DNA of 64,000 nt from Taudactylus pleione (GCA_031769625.1 JAUIMM010000483.1:3369501-3433500); one strand, 5' to 3'; counted from the stretch's first letter, positions 36,597 through 48,145 are shown. Translations and numbers: made by a program. Notes: generated by a model not told the origin, from the letters alone.

Positions 36597-36891
36597 GGGT
36601 TAGGCACCCACCCGGGAGGTTAGGGTTAATAACCCCTGGGGGGGGGGGGGGGGGGACTTAGGTTTAGGCGGCAGGGAGGAGGGGGTTAGGTTTAGGCACT
36701 TAGAGGGGGGATTAGGGATAGGCACTTGGGGGGGGTGGTTAGGGTTAGGCACCCCTAAGTGAGGGATAGGGGGTTAGAAATAGGCTAGTGAATACTTACC
36801 TTCGACGATCGGGATTTCCTCCTCTGCCGGGATGCTGCTGTCGGGATTCCAACCGCCGGGGAGGGGTCCGGTGGTAAATCATACCGATTCC
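36597..36891 (-). mobile_element. Family T element, copy 3 (truncated)
   Basis: It consists of a ggttaggcaccc-type tandem core followed by the conserved end cgacgatcgggatttcctcc, gctgtcgggattccaaccgc and gtggtaaatcataccgattc. The other terminus is missing. A run of about 17 G lies near 36638-36654. Confidence 0.7.
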
Positions 36892-38860
36892 ACTGCAGGA
36901 AATACAATTCTCATTTAATTATTTAAGGGGCGAGCAAGGGTTCTGTTCAACTACTTTTAGTATGAAAAATGCTTTCACATCTTATGTGTGTATGACACTC
37001 CATTACATTCTGATATTGTGCACAAACAGGAATATGCAAGCTTTGCATTGGCTACTAACATTATCAAGCTGCATCTCTTACGTCAGCGCCCTAGCAATGC
37101 TCAGAGGCGGCACAACCCAATCCCGGCGCATGTGATGTTATGATGTCACACAAATTCCCGGGGAGCAGGAAGAAAGGTGCCGGGCAAAGGCCTAAGGTAC
37201 CCTGGTGCAGTCAGGGCAGCCTGGGACCATGTTGTGCCCTTGTTAGCGCCTGCTCTACATTATCGCTATGCGTATTTGTAGACCTGGCACAAACGATTCC
37301 AATGCTAAATTGGGCACAATATAATTAACTTGTAAAAGACAAAATATTTTATGTATTGTTTTAGTATAATGCGTCTGAGGACTTTGGTTAGTCTAAAAGC
37401 GATACAAAATTATACTGTCTTATTGTCAAAACTAGTGCAAAAAAGACCCCAGCAATTCTCAACTACTGTAAATATTTACACATTTTGGAAAAAAATAAAA
37501 AAAAAACATTTAGGTTCATTTGAGCTTTCAATACGTTACATATTGTAAACTACTATTAATGTTTTATCAGTTTTTTAAAGAAGTGACTACATTAAAGTCT
37601 GAACTGGTTAGCATTTTCCTTTATTTTATTTTTGATAAAAACCAGATAAAAAAACAATCCCTTCCCACTGCCTAGACAAGGGTGGGCTTTCACCATTTCC
37701 AAATATACATGGAATACACATTTGCAAGTAATCATTAATAACATTACATGTAAAGGATTGCTTAGCTGGAATATATGAAATTACATATATTATTTTGCTG
37801 AAAATTATGCAGCGATTTGAATAAAAAAAAAGAAAAGAAAAAAATAAATCAGAAAAGATTTGTAAGCTAAATAGGAAATGTAGAAGTTGAGCAGTACTTA
37901 CAATACAGTGATGATTTTCTGTTATTTTTACTTAATCAGTAGTAAAAAAAAAAAAAAAGTAGAATATAATCAAGAAATTATTCCTGTACAATACAAAGAT
38001 TATTTAGGTAAAAATATAAAATATATTGCATAGGGAGCTGCTTCTTAAAAATAAAGCTCTGGCAAACTAATGGGGCACAAGCTGTGATTTTGACTTTTTT
38101 TTTTTTTAAAAGCAAAACCAAACCTGCAGTTTTACAGACTCCTAGACTTACATTTCCCACAGAGAATATAAACCGCTGTATACACATTTCCTGAGCTTGA
38201 ATATTTACAAAGTGCGATGCATGCATTAAAATTATGGAATCTCTGAAGTAGAGATGCTCTGGTTCTAAATCCTATTTAAAAGTGGCCAAAAAGTTCTAAT
38301 ATTTGCATACATTTTGAAACTTTTTGAGAGTCTGATTGATTCAAATTAGAATTCAGTCAACTTGAGGTTTGATGAATCCCGGCCAACACTTCTACCAATC
38401 CCAAGACAGCTAAGCCGGGGAAGCGGAACAGGAAGTATGAGCCAGGATTCAGTGCCTACAAACAACATTATGGATGACACATGTTTCAGCTTGTGCTTAA
38501 CGTGTGGTGAATTCTGTAGGTAGCTAGCTCTCCGGCTCACAGGTTTGCTCCTTCCATCGTACCATGTTCCTCAGTTAACATTAACATCAACCAGCCTGAT
38601 CACATGATGAACATGTCCAATAGAAGACAACACTCGGGGAAACCTTAGCGTAATGTTACAGAATTACACTATAGATAAATGAGGACATTAGTAACAGAAA
38701 AGGCACCTTGCTAACAATAAGGCTAATTTATAAATGTGCATAAGCTGAGCATAAATACTGATTTTGTTACATGCTCGGTTTTATGTACTTACACCCATTA
38801 TTTCATTTTCTAAAAGCTACGCACATTCATTTTGCTCCTTCCATTTGCCACTAAGGAAAA

Positions 38861-39946
38861 GCACCTTAAAGCTGCATACACACGTAAAGATTTTCCGTCC
38901 AACCATCCAACTAGTTGATTGGTTGGAATGAAAATCTGGTAAGGGATGAAAGCAAATGACAATCAGCAATTTGCTCCCAAACGCCGGAAAATGGCCAAAA
39001 ACTGTTTGTCACCGCCAGGGTATTTCAGCATGGCGCTAGGCGAGTGTTACATGTGAGGTCATTGTGGCGCGGGCTGTCTGGTGGCGGAGCTGGTGTCTGG
39101 CGGGGGGCTTTGGCTGCACGGGTTGTTGTGCGGGCCTGTTGTCACTCTGCGCTGGTAAGGCCTGGTGGCGTCTCCATTCCGTTTGGCATGGGCGCCGCCA
39201 TCTTGCCTTCTGGCCATGTGATGCGGCTGGCCAATCCTGGTGAGTCACATGTTCCCTCCGGCCAGTAACAGCACGGCATGGGGTATTTAGGAAGGGTCAG
39301 TGCCTTCCTTCTTTGCCAGTGCAACGTGTATCTCAGCCTAGCTGAGAGGGAGTTCTCTGTGCTTATCCTGTTCCTGTGAATTCGCTGTCTGCCAGTCTGC
39401 CTGTCAGCTCCTAGCTCCCAGTGGACTACCCCGCTTCCTCCATCACCCTTGCCCATACCTGAGTCTGCTGACATCCTGCGCTTCAGTTCACTACCTGCAT
39501 ACCTGGCTTGATTATTTTCAGTTCACTACCTGCACACCTGGACAGCTCTAATGGTTTCTACTTGGACATTAACCCTTTTACTCCCACCACAGAACTCTTG
39601 TGCACATTTATATATTCCTGGACTTTTATTTACTGCCACATTATATGTCTACTCAAGCACTTATTAAAAATCCTAGTTTTATTTTCAAATATGCTTCTGT
39701 GATCGCTCCTGCTACCACCCCAGGTCCACAAACAACCCAGAACATAACACTGTTGTTTGAACAAAGTGTTTAGATCAAACATTTAACAAACTTGTCTGAC
39801 GACCATTTTCATCTGTTTTCTGGCATTTAGGAGCAAATTGCTGATCACCAGTTACTCCCATACGTTACCAGATTTTCATTCCAACCAATCAACTAGTTAG
39901 ATGGTTGGACAGAAAATCTTTACGTGTGTATGCAGCTTAAGGTGCC
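38861..39946. mobile_element. TIR element, gctgcatacacacgt ends, interrupted by a solo LTR
   Basis: The left end gcaccttaaagctgcataca, then cacgtaaaga, mirrors tctttacgtgtgtatgcagc and ttaaggtgcc on the right. Inner arms also pair (ccaactagttgattggttgg against ccaaccaatcaactagttag; aatcagcaatttgctccc against gagcaaattgctgatca). Without the LTR the element is about 340 bp. Confidence 0.85.
39007..39749 (+). mobile_element. Solo LTR (743 bp) with 5-bp target duplication
   Basis: The segment begins TGTCACCGCC and ends AACATAACA. It is flanked directly by CTGTT at 39002-39006 and at 39750-39754, which is the 5-bp duplication typical of Ty3/Gypsy-like retroelements. It is GC-rich at the left, has a TATA-like gggtatttaggaag near 39282, and an A/T-rich stretch with ttattaaaaatcc near 39660. 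No internal retroviral coding sequence is present, so it is a recombination product. Orientation is inferred from the TATA and A-rich positions. Confidence 0.75.
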
Positions 39947-40439
39947 AATATTTTTCCCTGAAGTTACTTTGCCTCCAGTTATCACAACTGGTCCCAGCAA
40001 TTATCTTCAATGTCTTCCTATAAGAGGTGGCTGCATAGTATATCGGAGGATAAAATAAGCTCATCCATTATAAACAGCAGGTAAGTAACTAACAGCAACA
40101 TACTAAAGAAGGAACTGGACACGAGAACTAAGTTTTGTTATGAAGGTTTTTCTATGTTCTATCATATATATTCCACAAAAATAATACAATTTTGATAGGA
40201 CTCCTTGTGTAAGGTAGAGAGGAGGGTTATAGTTCAGGGCACAAACATTTAGACTATTACCTTTATACTCTTATTTCCCTCTGGCTCATCCCAGCTGGAT
40301 TTCATTGTCCCGAGCATGAGAAAAATGATGGCAATGAGGATTATATTATTTAGAATATTATATAACGCAGTGTTAGGCAACCTGATTAATATTCAAGGGC
40401 TCATGGGTGGCCCTCTAACTTACACAAGGGCCTCATATT

Positions 40440-40796
40440 GGGCCTGATCCTGAGTTATACGCTAATCACATCGTTGTTGCCTCTTTGTATGCAGTGGGCA
40501 ATGCAATATTACGCAGCATCGGATCACTCGGTGTGAACATCGGTGGCTGGTGTTTTCACACAGCTGAAGCCAGCACAAGGACGCAGCCACTGGCTTCAGC
40601 ACGCCCAGAAAATGGGGCAAACACGCTGTCGTTTCCTGGGGCACTTTCTGACGCCGCTCCCAAATGGCTGTAGCCTGTCAATCAGGCTGTGGCGTTTGGG
40701 CACATCAAGTGCGCAGAAGGAGATCTGCCCGTGTGCAGTACAGGTCCTACGCAGGTCTTCAAACATCAGGTTGGCGTACAATTTAGAATCAGGCCC
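40440..40796. mobile_element. TIR element with gggcctgat...atcaggccc ends
   Basis: The left end gggcctgatcctgag and right end tttagaatcaggccc are imperfect inverted repeats of the same type as the multi-hairpin MITEs. Internally there are pairs such as tggctggtgttttcacacag with ctgaagccag, but not the serial-hairpin organisation. A related but shorter sequence is visible at about 31430-31640. Confidence 0.65.
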
Positions 40797-41192
40797 AGTT
40801 GCCTTAATTGATAAAAAAAAACAATACACTTGATCAAAGGAGAAACACCAGTTAATAAGAACAGATCGGTAAACTAGTGGTTCAAGCTACAAAAACAAAA
40901 CAGAGAATCAGGAAGGAGCTGGAGGCCGCGGGTGAAGGTTAGGACGGCAGCATGTGGACCTAGAGCCGCCTCTTGCCAGGATATAGCCAATCCACATCCA
41001 ATCTGTGCTGGGGATTTCAGCCGACATCTTTCAGTTCAGTTTGTAAGGATTAAAGCGTGAACATTTCTCCCCCCCTCCACCTTTACTTTAAAACTACAAT
41101 AGAATTTGGAAGGACACCCCTATTACTGCTTTTTGCACTATCTGAGAGAGTCGGAGCATCTTGGCGTATTGAATCTTCATCAGCTGATTCTG

Positions 41193-42434
41193 GAGGTTCT
41201 GGGATCGGCTAATTGGAGCTTTGCAATGCTAACAGCGCAAGAGGTGGAGGTTCTGGGATTGGCTAATTGGAGCTTTGTAATGCTGACAGCGCAAGAGGTG
41301 GAGGTTCTGGGATCGGCTAATTGGAGCTTTGCAAAGCTAACAGCGCAAGAGGTCGAGGTTCTGGGATCGGCTAATTGGAGCTTTGTAATGCTAACAGCCT
41401 AAGAGGTGGTGGTTCTGGGGTCGGCTAATTGGAGCTTTGTAATGCTGACAACGCAAGAGGTGGAGGTTCTGGGATCGGCTAATTGGAGCTTTGCAATGCT
41501 AACAACGCAAGAGGTGGAGGTTCTGGGATCGGCTAATTGGAGCTTTGCAATGCTAACAGCGCAAGAGGTGGAGGTTCTGGGATCAGCTAATTGGAGCTTT
41601 GCAATGCTAACAGCGCAAGAGGTGGAGGTTCTGGGATCGGCTAATTGGAGCTTTGCAATGCTGACAGCGCAAGAGGTGGAGGTTCTGGGATCGGCTAATT
41701 GGAGCTTTGCAATGCTGACAGCGCAAGAGGTGGAGGTTCTGGGATCGGCTAATTGGAGCTTTGCAATGCTGACAGCGCAAGAGGTGGAGGTTCTGGGATC
41801 GGCTAATTGGAGCTTTGTAATGCTAACAGCCTAAGAGGTGGTGGTTCTGGGATCGGCTAATTGGAGCTTTGTAATGCTAACAGCCTAAGAGGTGGTGGTT
41901 CTGGGATCGGCTAATTGGAGCTTTGTAATGCTAACAGCCTAAGAGGTGGTGGTTCTGGGATCGGCTAATTGGAGCTTTGTAATGCTAACAGCCTAAGAGG
42001 TGGTGGTTCTGGGATCGGCTAATTGGAGCTTTGTAATGCTAACAGCGCAAGAGGTGGAGGTTCTGGGATCGGCTAATTGGAGCTTTGTAATGCTAACAGC
42101 CTAAGAGGTGGTGGTTCTGGGATCGGCTAATTGGAGCTTTGTAATGCTAACAGCCTAAGAGGTGGAGGTTCTGGGGTCGGCTAATTGGAGCTGTGCAATG
42201 CTAACAGCGCAAGAGGTGGTGGTTCTGGGGTCGGCTAATTGGAGATTTGTAATGCTGACAACGCAAGAGGTGGAGGTTCTGGGATCAGCTAATTGGAGCT
42301 TTGCAATGCTAACAGCGCAAGAGGTGGAGGTTCTGGGATCGGCTAATTGGAGCTTTGTAATGCTAACAGCCTAAGAGGTGGTGGTTCTGGGATCGGCTAA
42401 TTGGAGCTTTGTAATGCTGACAACGCAAGAGGTG
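41193..42434 (+). repeat. 54-bp minisatellite, exactly 23 units
   Basis: The unit begins gaggttctgggatcggctaa, continues ttggagctttgcaatgctaa, and ends cagcgcaagaggtg. The span from the first to the last unit boundary is 1242 bp, which is 23 units of 54 bp. Because 54 is a multiple of three, one frame reads an 18-residue repeat (EVLGSANWSFAMLTAQEV). Variant units with acagcctaag in place of acagcgcaag carry an in-frame TAA and are clustered in the middle (about 41820-42160). It lies downstream of the sdr42e1 3' end. I see no start, splice or promoter context to suggest it is translated. Confidence 0.95.
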
Positions 42435-42602
42435 GAGGTTCTGCTGCATAGGGATTACAGGTATGAGAGAGACAGAGGCAGTGTTATGATGTGAGGAGGG
42501 GGAACAATAGAAAGCGGAAGGAGCAGGGTTCCCCAACAGCACAGAATAATGACGCAAGGCTCCTTTGTCATTAAAACATATCAAGCAGAAAATAATTTTT
42601 TT

Positions 42603-42608
42603 TTTATT
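42603..42608 (-). terminator. Candidate poly(A) signal of sdr42e1
   Basis: TTTATT on the + strand reads AATAAA on the - strand, about 570 bp beyond the sdr42e1 stop codon. The setting is a T-run on the + strand, so chance occurrence is possible. Confidence 0.4.
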
Positions 42609-43178
42609 ATCAACAGAGCAATATTAATTAAAGAAAACAATAGTTCTATCCTATTTTCCAGCTTCCCTGCAAGAAGTGGATTTTTAGTTTGATAACCCAC
42701 TGTAAGGTCTGCTGTGATTGCAGGAGTATGGGATAAGACCAGTAATAAGGTCAGTGGTCCATAACCTATAACTGACCTGTGACATTTCAAAAGAACCAGG
42801 CGGCAGAATGGTGACAATTTCCAGATAGGAAACCAAATCAAAAATTAGCATCAGTCACTTCTGCTCTTCATGCTTTCTGTTACAAGAGGTAGTGCCCCTT
42901 GCAAATATAAGTAGTCCCCATTATCTAATTACTGGCAGAACCAATTCTAAAAATCGAACTTAAAAACAGTTTATATACTAATTAGGTAGCCATTGTGTGT
43001 GTTAGACAGCATTAGTGAGAAAACAGGCTGTTAGATTACTAGGAAGTGGTGGCATCGCCCAAACACCGATAATGCAATCCATCAACGCACCAGGAACCAG
43101 TGGCCTTGCTGCTTAGCCTTCATTCTATGGTGTTAAATTGTTCCCGGGGCCTCAATAGAACAATATAACAGAGAAGTC

Positions 43179-44292
43179 CTAGTTGTTTGGAAGTTCTAGG
43201 TCTAACCCCACCACACTGGGAACCCAAGCAAACACCGTCACAATCAGCAAGGCAAGTAGACCAACATCCCAAAGAAAATTGTTACTATTGACCCGCTTGC
43301 CATAGCCCTGACCGCGGTACCATTTGGCAACTTCATGCATCGTAAACGGCATGGGTTCGTAACCCAGCTCTTTCTTGGCTTTTTCCAAGCTGAAGTAGTG
43401 TGTTATCCCTGTTTTATAGACCTCGGCACGGGTTAGTAAAGGCTGGAAGTTATAAACAGGGCTGATAAGGAAATGCAGCCATTCAGTGAGGTAGGCCATG
43501 AAATACATGAGGAAGAGAGGAAGTCGAACTGTGGGGTATTTATACCCTAGACCTTCCACAAAGGGGCGGAAGAATTCGAAATTATCGATTGGGTCACCAT
43601 CTGCAATGAAGTATGGCTGACCGGCAGCTACGCGCTTTCGATTGTCTGTAAGACCTTCAGCGGCTAAAGTGTGAGCGGAGACAAGATTATCAACATGGAC
43701 AAACTGCACAAGATTATGAGGATCCCCATAAAGAAACTTGAACAACCCTTGTTCAAGATTATTAATGATTCTAGGAAGATGTCTTTGCTCCCCTGGGCCA
43801 TAGATACCGGCTGATCTGAGAGCGCAGGTCCTTAGACATCCGCTATTATTACCAAGCTTGCTGCCATTGGCTTTCAGCACCATGTTTTCAGCGATAGACT
43901 TGGTGCGGGAGTAGTTGTCTGCATGGCGATTCAGAGGTAGATATGGCATGGATTCATCTCCGTTCTTGATGAGCTGCCCGCCGAACACCACATTGTATGT
44001 ACTGGTGTAGACTAGTCTTTGAATGCTGTTGCTTAAGCAGGCCCGGATGACATTCTCTGTGCCCTTCACATTAACCTCGGCCGTGAGAGAGGTCTGAAGT
44101 TGCTCCCGGCCGGACATTCCGTAGGAAGCTGTATGGATGACGCAGGTTGCACCTTTAAGGGCGTCCTCCACCGCCGAAAGAGATCGGATGTCTCCTTGTA
44201 TAAAACGGATTCCATCGGGGAGTTCTTGGGCTGGTCTTCTTACGTCAAAAAGAACCACTCTAACACCGCTCTGGTGCAGCCGGCAACCTAAT
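43179..44292 (-). CDS. sdr42e1: sdr42e1 coding exon 2: most of the SDR42E1 dehydrogenase
   Basis: This exon encodes residues 23-393 of a short-chain dehydrogenase/reductase of the extended, 3-beta-HSD-like class. It contains the NAD-binding continuation RLGCRLHQSGVRVVLFDVRR, an acidic NAD-selecting region (FIQGDIRSLSAVEDAL), HTASYGMSGREQL, VYTSTYNVVFGGQ (catalytic S/T near residue 120), and the catalytic YSRTK with Tyr150 and Lys154. RSAGIYGPGEQRHLPRIINN is near the substrate side. A hydrophobic segment FLMYFMAYLTEWLHFLI and a C-terminal LLALLIVTVFAWVPSVVGL suggest membrane association. The exon begins after tttattgtttcag and runs 1114 bp to the stop. With the first exon the total is 393 residues, the same as human SDR42E1 as I remember it. 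The family's likely substrates are steroids or retinoid/vitamin D-like compounds, which is an inference. Confidence 0.96.
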
Positions 44293-45148
44293 CTGAAACA
44301 ATAAATGGGAACGTGAATATTGTCCAATTCCAGGTTGGCTAGTACAGAGGTACACAACGGAGGGCTGGCAACTGCTGCAGGCGCACGAAACTGCCCTTCT
44401 TGGTTTGCATTGAGCGTCTTTTTCACCCGAAAATGCGTCTTTGTCGCAAACGGATGCAACAAATGGCTTCTCTAGACTGCAGCGATTAGTTTGAAGCGAC
44501 ACTTGTACAGCTGTGTGCAAAGCAGTCTGAATACGTAGTGTTCATTCTAAAGGGGCGGGACGCCTGGTCAGCAAAGGGTCACTTTCGCGCGCGCCAAAAA
44601 GTTGGTGTGTCCTTGAGACACGCTCCCCTTTACATCACTGTGGGAGCTGGCCCCAAGCTCTCCCTGCAGTGTGAACAGATAGCGGGCGCACACACACAGC
44701 ATCAAATCACCGGGCGGTGATGGTTTCACTGCAACTTCCCCCCCCTGCAGATCACTGCGGCACTTGGGTGGGTACAACAACCGGTAGGCTGATTTAGCGG
44801 GGCGCCGCCATAAGACCAGAGCACATTTTGTCATTTTTAATATAGGATAGGGTGCGGCGCATCACTAAAACAGCCTAGCGGGAATACTAATATGTAAACG
44901 AGGTAGCGCCAACAGCTTTTTTTTCTACGCCAAGGTCCGTTGAGCATTGTTTACAGATTCAGTCGCACACAGATATGCGAGTGTTGCATATCAAATTAAT
45001 CAGTGCAGTCTCGTGAAGCGGTTTTGTTGCATCTGTTTGCGACTAATACACATTTTGGGCGGCACAAGCTGAGTCGCACGGGAACTGGCAGCTCACTCAT
45101 GTCAGTCGTATCGTGCCGCATGGCGTATTGAGGCTGGGTGCATGTGGA

Positions 45149-45680
45149 GGAATCAGTATGATATACCCCCGTTCAAATCCCGGCAGCAGCAGCCCGACGC
45201 AGATGGAAATCCTGAACGTCGGAAGGCAAGTATAAACTAACCTATTCTACCCCCTAACCCTCCCTTAGGGGTGGCTAACCCCCCCCCCCCAAGTGCTTAA
45301 CCCTAATTCTACCCACTAAGTGCCTAAACCTAACCCCCCCCCCCCTTCCCCGCCGCCTAAACCTAAATCCCCCCGGTGGAGTGCCTAACCCTAACCTCCC
45401 CCCGGAGGTGCCTAACCCTAACCCCCCCTTCCCCTAGCCTGACCCTAACCTCCTGCGGGGGGTTCTTTACCCTGTCCCCCCGGGAGCCCTAAACCTAACC
45501 CCCCCCCCTACGGCTGTCCGCGCCCAGCATCCCTTCGATCGGGATGCCGGGCAAAGATCACCCGGCGTAGTAAAATGACAGGCGTCGAGATTGACACCTG
45601 GCATTTAACACTTGCCGGGATTCAGCAGTCGGGAAGCAGGCGGTCGGCATTGCGTCCGCCGGCTTCCCGACTGTTTCCCC
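45149..45680 (+). mobile_element. Family T element, copy 4
   Basis: It begins ggaatcagtatgatatacc and continues cgttcaaatcccggcagcag. The tandem core is on the complementary strand relative to copy 2 (cctaaccctaacc units), and it ends ggcttcccgactg preceded by the hairpin gtcgggaagcaggcggtcgg / ccgccggcttcccgac. It is a nearly complete copy. Confidence 0.8.
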
Positions 45681-45723
45681 ATGTGGATACATCTGTACGT
45701 ATGACAATACAACCATCAGCTCC

Positions 45724-45945
45724 TAGGCTGGGTACACATAAGATGATATATCGCTTTGACGCGGATTGGACCAATATATCGGGCGCACTGTCTAATGTGT
45801 TCTCGCAATTACGCGCTCCCACAGGACATCACATCTGATGTTCTGCGCGATATATCGTTCAGTGTGTATGGATGACCGATGTATTATTACATCGGTCATC
45901 CAGATGGCTGGGAACAACATCATTTTGATGTGTACCTGGCTCTAA
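45724..45945. mobile_element. TIR MITE, aggctgggtacaca ends
   Basis: The left end aggctgggtacacataagat pairs with gatgtgtacctggct on the right. Internal hairpins include gatgaccgatgt / acatcggtcatc. The termini resemble those of 15617-15914. Confidence 0.65.
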
Positions 45946-46458
45946 GATAACTCTTCGTCTATTCACATAATAAGTCTCGTGCAGGCACCCCGGCTGTTTA
46001 GACAGAATATAGCTACCTACTATGCAACACAATGATAAGTCTGAAACCACTAAAGCTCAGACAGGAAGATCTACATAGATATCAGTAGCAGCACTACCAT
46101 TCGCTGCCAAATATCCTAACGAAAATAACTACTACTATGCATATTAACATTATATTAGATAATTTTGGTGGTAGTGCCCCTTTACACCGGCCTTCAGCAC
46201 ATGAAGTACATGGACAGTAGAGGGAAAAAATATATTCTGCGTTGAGAGTAATACCAGGCTGGATATTTGCTAGGCCATTCTCTAAATGAACTGCAAAACT
46301 CATTAACCAATCCTAATTAATAATGAAATTCGGCTTCTTCGGAAGATGCAATTAGTGCTCATTAGTCAAAATATCCCCAATGGAATTGAATAATTAAATA
46401 GATTATTAATATACTTTCCATAATTATGCAACATTATTAATTATAGCGTGGCACTAAC

Positions 46459-46526
46459 CTGTGTCCAAAGTAGCCGCCACCTCCAGTAATGACAAATGTT
46501 TCCTTGGGAGACTGTGAAATGCTCAT
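46459..46526 (-). CDS. sdr42e1: sdr42e1 coding exon 1: start and NAD-binding glycine motif
   Basis: The - strand reads MSISQSPKETFVITGGGGYF then GH, and its last two bases plus the first base of the next exon form R23. The TGGGGYFG motif (residues 14-21) is the Rossmann-fold dinucleotide-binding signature of extended SDRs, and the following exon continues it in register. The exon is too short to show as an open frame on its own. The donor is CACAG|gttagtg. The start is preceded by ccccttaag|aaacg, an acceptor-like site, so an untranslated first exon further upstream is expected. Confidence 0.95.
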
Positions 46527-46690
46527 CGTTTCTTAAGGGGAAAAAAAAATATATATATATATATATACATTGTAAATCTAAAACGCACATATAATTCTAT
46601 GTATAAACAATTAATGATAATATTTCCCACCCTGCAAAGCCACAAGCACTTCAATAAAAGATTTTCCATATAATGTTTGACAGAGACAAA

Positions 46691-46770
46691 TGCTGAAACC
46701 CGCGATGGAACCAGGGACCTTCAGACGGTCAGTCAAACATTCTCCTAACAGATATATCGGCCAGCTCACC
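46691..46770 (-). repeat. tRNA-Cys-like pseudogene or SINE head
   Basis: The - strand has gagctggc and a gagaatgtttgactgaccgt anticodon-arm-like part, then aaggtccctggttccatcgc. The last resembles the variable loop, B box and T arm of tRNA-Cys (TTTGACTGCAGATCAAG, GGTCCCTGGTTCAAAT). The acceptor stem is not intact and the A box is degenerate, so it is a tRNA-derived relic rather than a working tRNA gene. Confidence 0.45.
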
Positions 46771-47044
46771 ATACGGCAAAAGTTAGGTAAAGACAAACAG
46801 GGCAAATGACCAATAAGCCACATAAAATTACTAAACCTGTCTAAAGTCCTGGTTAGCGTGACCAAACAGCAGTCAGACCAAAATCAGTACTTTCCGCACA
46901 TTTCTTCTCGTCATCGCAGGAGAGTGTGATCAGAAGTGTCCACCCACAGCAAAAGCGCTCTAATGGAGCAACAACTGAATTTCTTCTTTGGGCGCCCATT
47001 ACTCACAGCCGCACCTGAAAACAATTAAATCACCCCTTATCTGT

Positions 47045-47130
47045 GTGCAGTTTGTATGTTCTCCCGTGCTTGTGTGGATTTCCTCACACATACTGGTAGG
47101 TTAATTGGCCGGTGACCCTAGTGCATGTGT
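47045..47130 (+). repeat. L2/SINE 3'-tail fragment
   Basis: It contains cagtttgtatgttctcccgt, gtggatttcctcacaca and actggtaggttaattggcc. These match the tail of the complete SINE at 63690-63915. The tRNA-like head is missing. Confidence 0.6.
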
Positions 47131-47549
47131 GTGGTCACATTACATAGCCATGCCTAAATATTATATAACCAAATAAAAAAAATGAAACTAACTTCTGCAA
47201 CATTCACACTGAAACCAGCTGTGCAGCTATGTACATTTTCCATCTGTCCTTGATGTCCAAGGACTAATCATAGCGTAAGTATCAAAGTCCATATACTAGT
47301 CATTGTATAAAGTATCATAGTCCACATACTAATCATAGTATATATAGCCTAGACCACTGACTATTCATAGTGTAAATCTTCTAATCCATAGACTAACCAT
47401 TGCAGAAGTATAGTCCACATCACAGTAGCCAACTGTTCAAAATAATGAACCTGCCATATTACTGAAAGTTACTAAACATTATTAATGGCGGCAGCAGCAC
47501 AATGATTGGCGGCGTGTAAGCACCCCCAGAGCTGGATCCGATGGTCTAT

Positions 47550-48090
47550 ATACTAAACATGGAATATCATGATTATAGCATAATAATAGTCCCCACAACA
47601 GTCATAGCATAAATAATAGTTCATAACAAGTCATACTATAAATACTGTCCATACAACAGTCATACTATAAATATAATAATCCATACAACAGGCATAGTAT
47701 AATATAATAATCCATACAACAGGCATAGTATAATAAAATAATCCATACAAGTCATACTATAATATCATAATCCTTACAACGGCCATACTATAATATAATA
47801 ATCCATACAACAGTCATACTATAATATAATCCATACAACAGTCATACTATAATATAATCCATACAACAGTCATACTATAATATAATCCATACAACAGTCA
47901 TACTATAATATAATAATCCATACAAGTCATATTATTTATAATATATATATATATATATTAATCCATACAACAGCCATACTATATATATAATCCATACAAC
48001 AGCCATACTATAAATGCAATAGTCCATACCATCAGTCATAGCATAAATATAGTAGTCCATGCAATAATGACAGCATAATATAATAAACAT
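47550..48090 (+). repeat. AT-rich tandem repeat, about 22-29 bp units
   Basis: Units of the type aatccatacaacagtcatac followed by tataatat repeat about 18 times with length variation. More degenerate related sequence (catactaatcatagtatat) extends left to about 47270. It is non-coding. Confidence 0.85.
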
Positions 48091-48145
48091 AGGATACACA
48101 TAATCATGGTCTGACATCCACAAGTGGTGCCACTGTACGTAGTGC

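Larger units (their letters stand above)
34471..41192. other. Intergenic region, part 2
   Basis: Repeats with entries are at 35138-35424, 35783-35915, 36597-36891, 38861-39946 and 40440-40796. A further gggcctgattca-type terminus (ctgaatcaggccccat) ends at about 35098 and probably marks the right end of another MITE starting near 34550. 36900-38860 is AT-rich and shows no recognisable feature. Confidence 0.55.
44293..46458 (-). other. sdr42e1 intron between coding exons
   Basis: It is bounded on the - strand by gttagtg at 46458 and gtttcag at 44293. It holds a family T element (45149-45680) and a TIR MITE (45724-45945). 44460-45148 shows GC-rich sequence with tttcgcgcgcgcc but no exon. Open frames on the opposite strand of exon 2 are shadows. 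Confidence 0.85.
46527..48140 (-). other. Upstream (5' UTR) intron of sdr42e1
   Basis: It contains a tRNA-Cys-like relic (46691-46770), an L2-tail fragment (47045-47130) and a tandem repeat (47550-48090). A (ta)n run lies at 46550-46567. The first, untranslated exon of sdr42e1 was not pinned down and is probably at 48.1-48.3 kb. Confidence 0.5.

Noticed and set aside
41106..41834. Open frames of 98 and 142 codons with an 18-residue repeat
   Set aside because: They exist because the minisatellite unit is 54 bp; stop-bearing units interrupt them and there is no promoter or splice context.
44100..44834. Open frames opposite or upstream of sdr42e1 exon 2
   Set aside because: They are shadows of the real exon or intronic; the true frame is fixed by the acceptor at 44293 and the exon at 46459-46526.
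46691..46770. Functional tRNA-Cys gene
   Set aside because: Only the anticodon-arm to T-arm part resembles tRNA-Cys; the acceptor stem and A box do not hold up.
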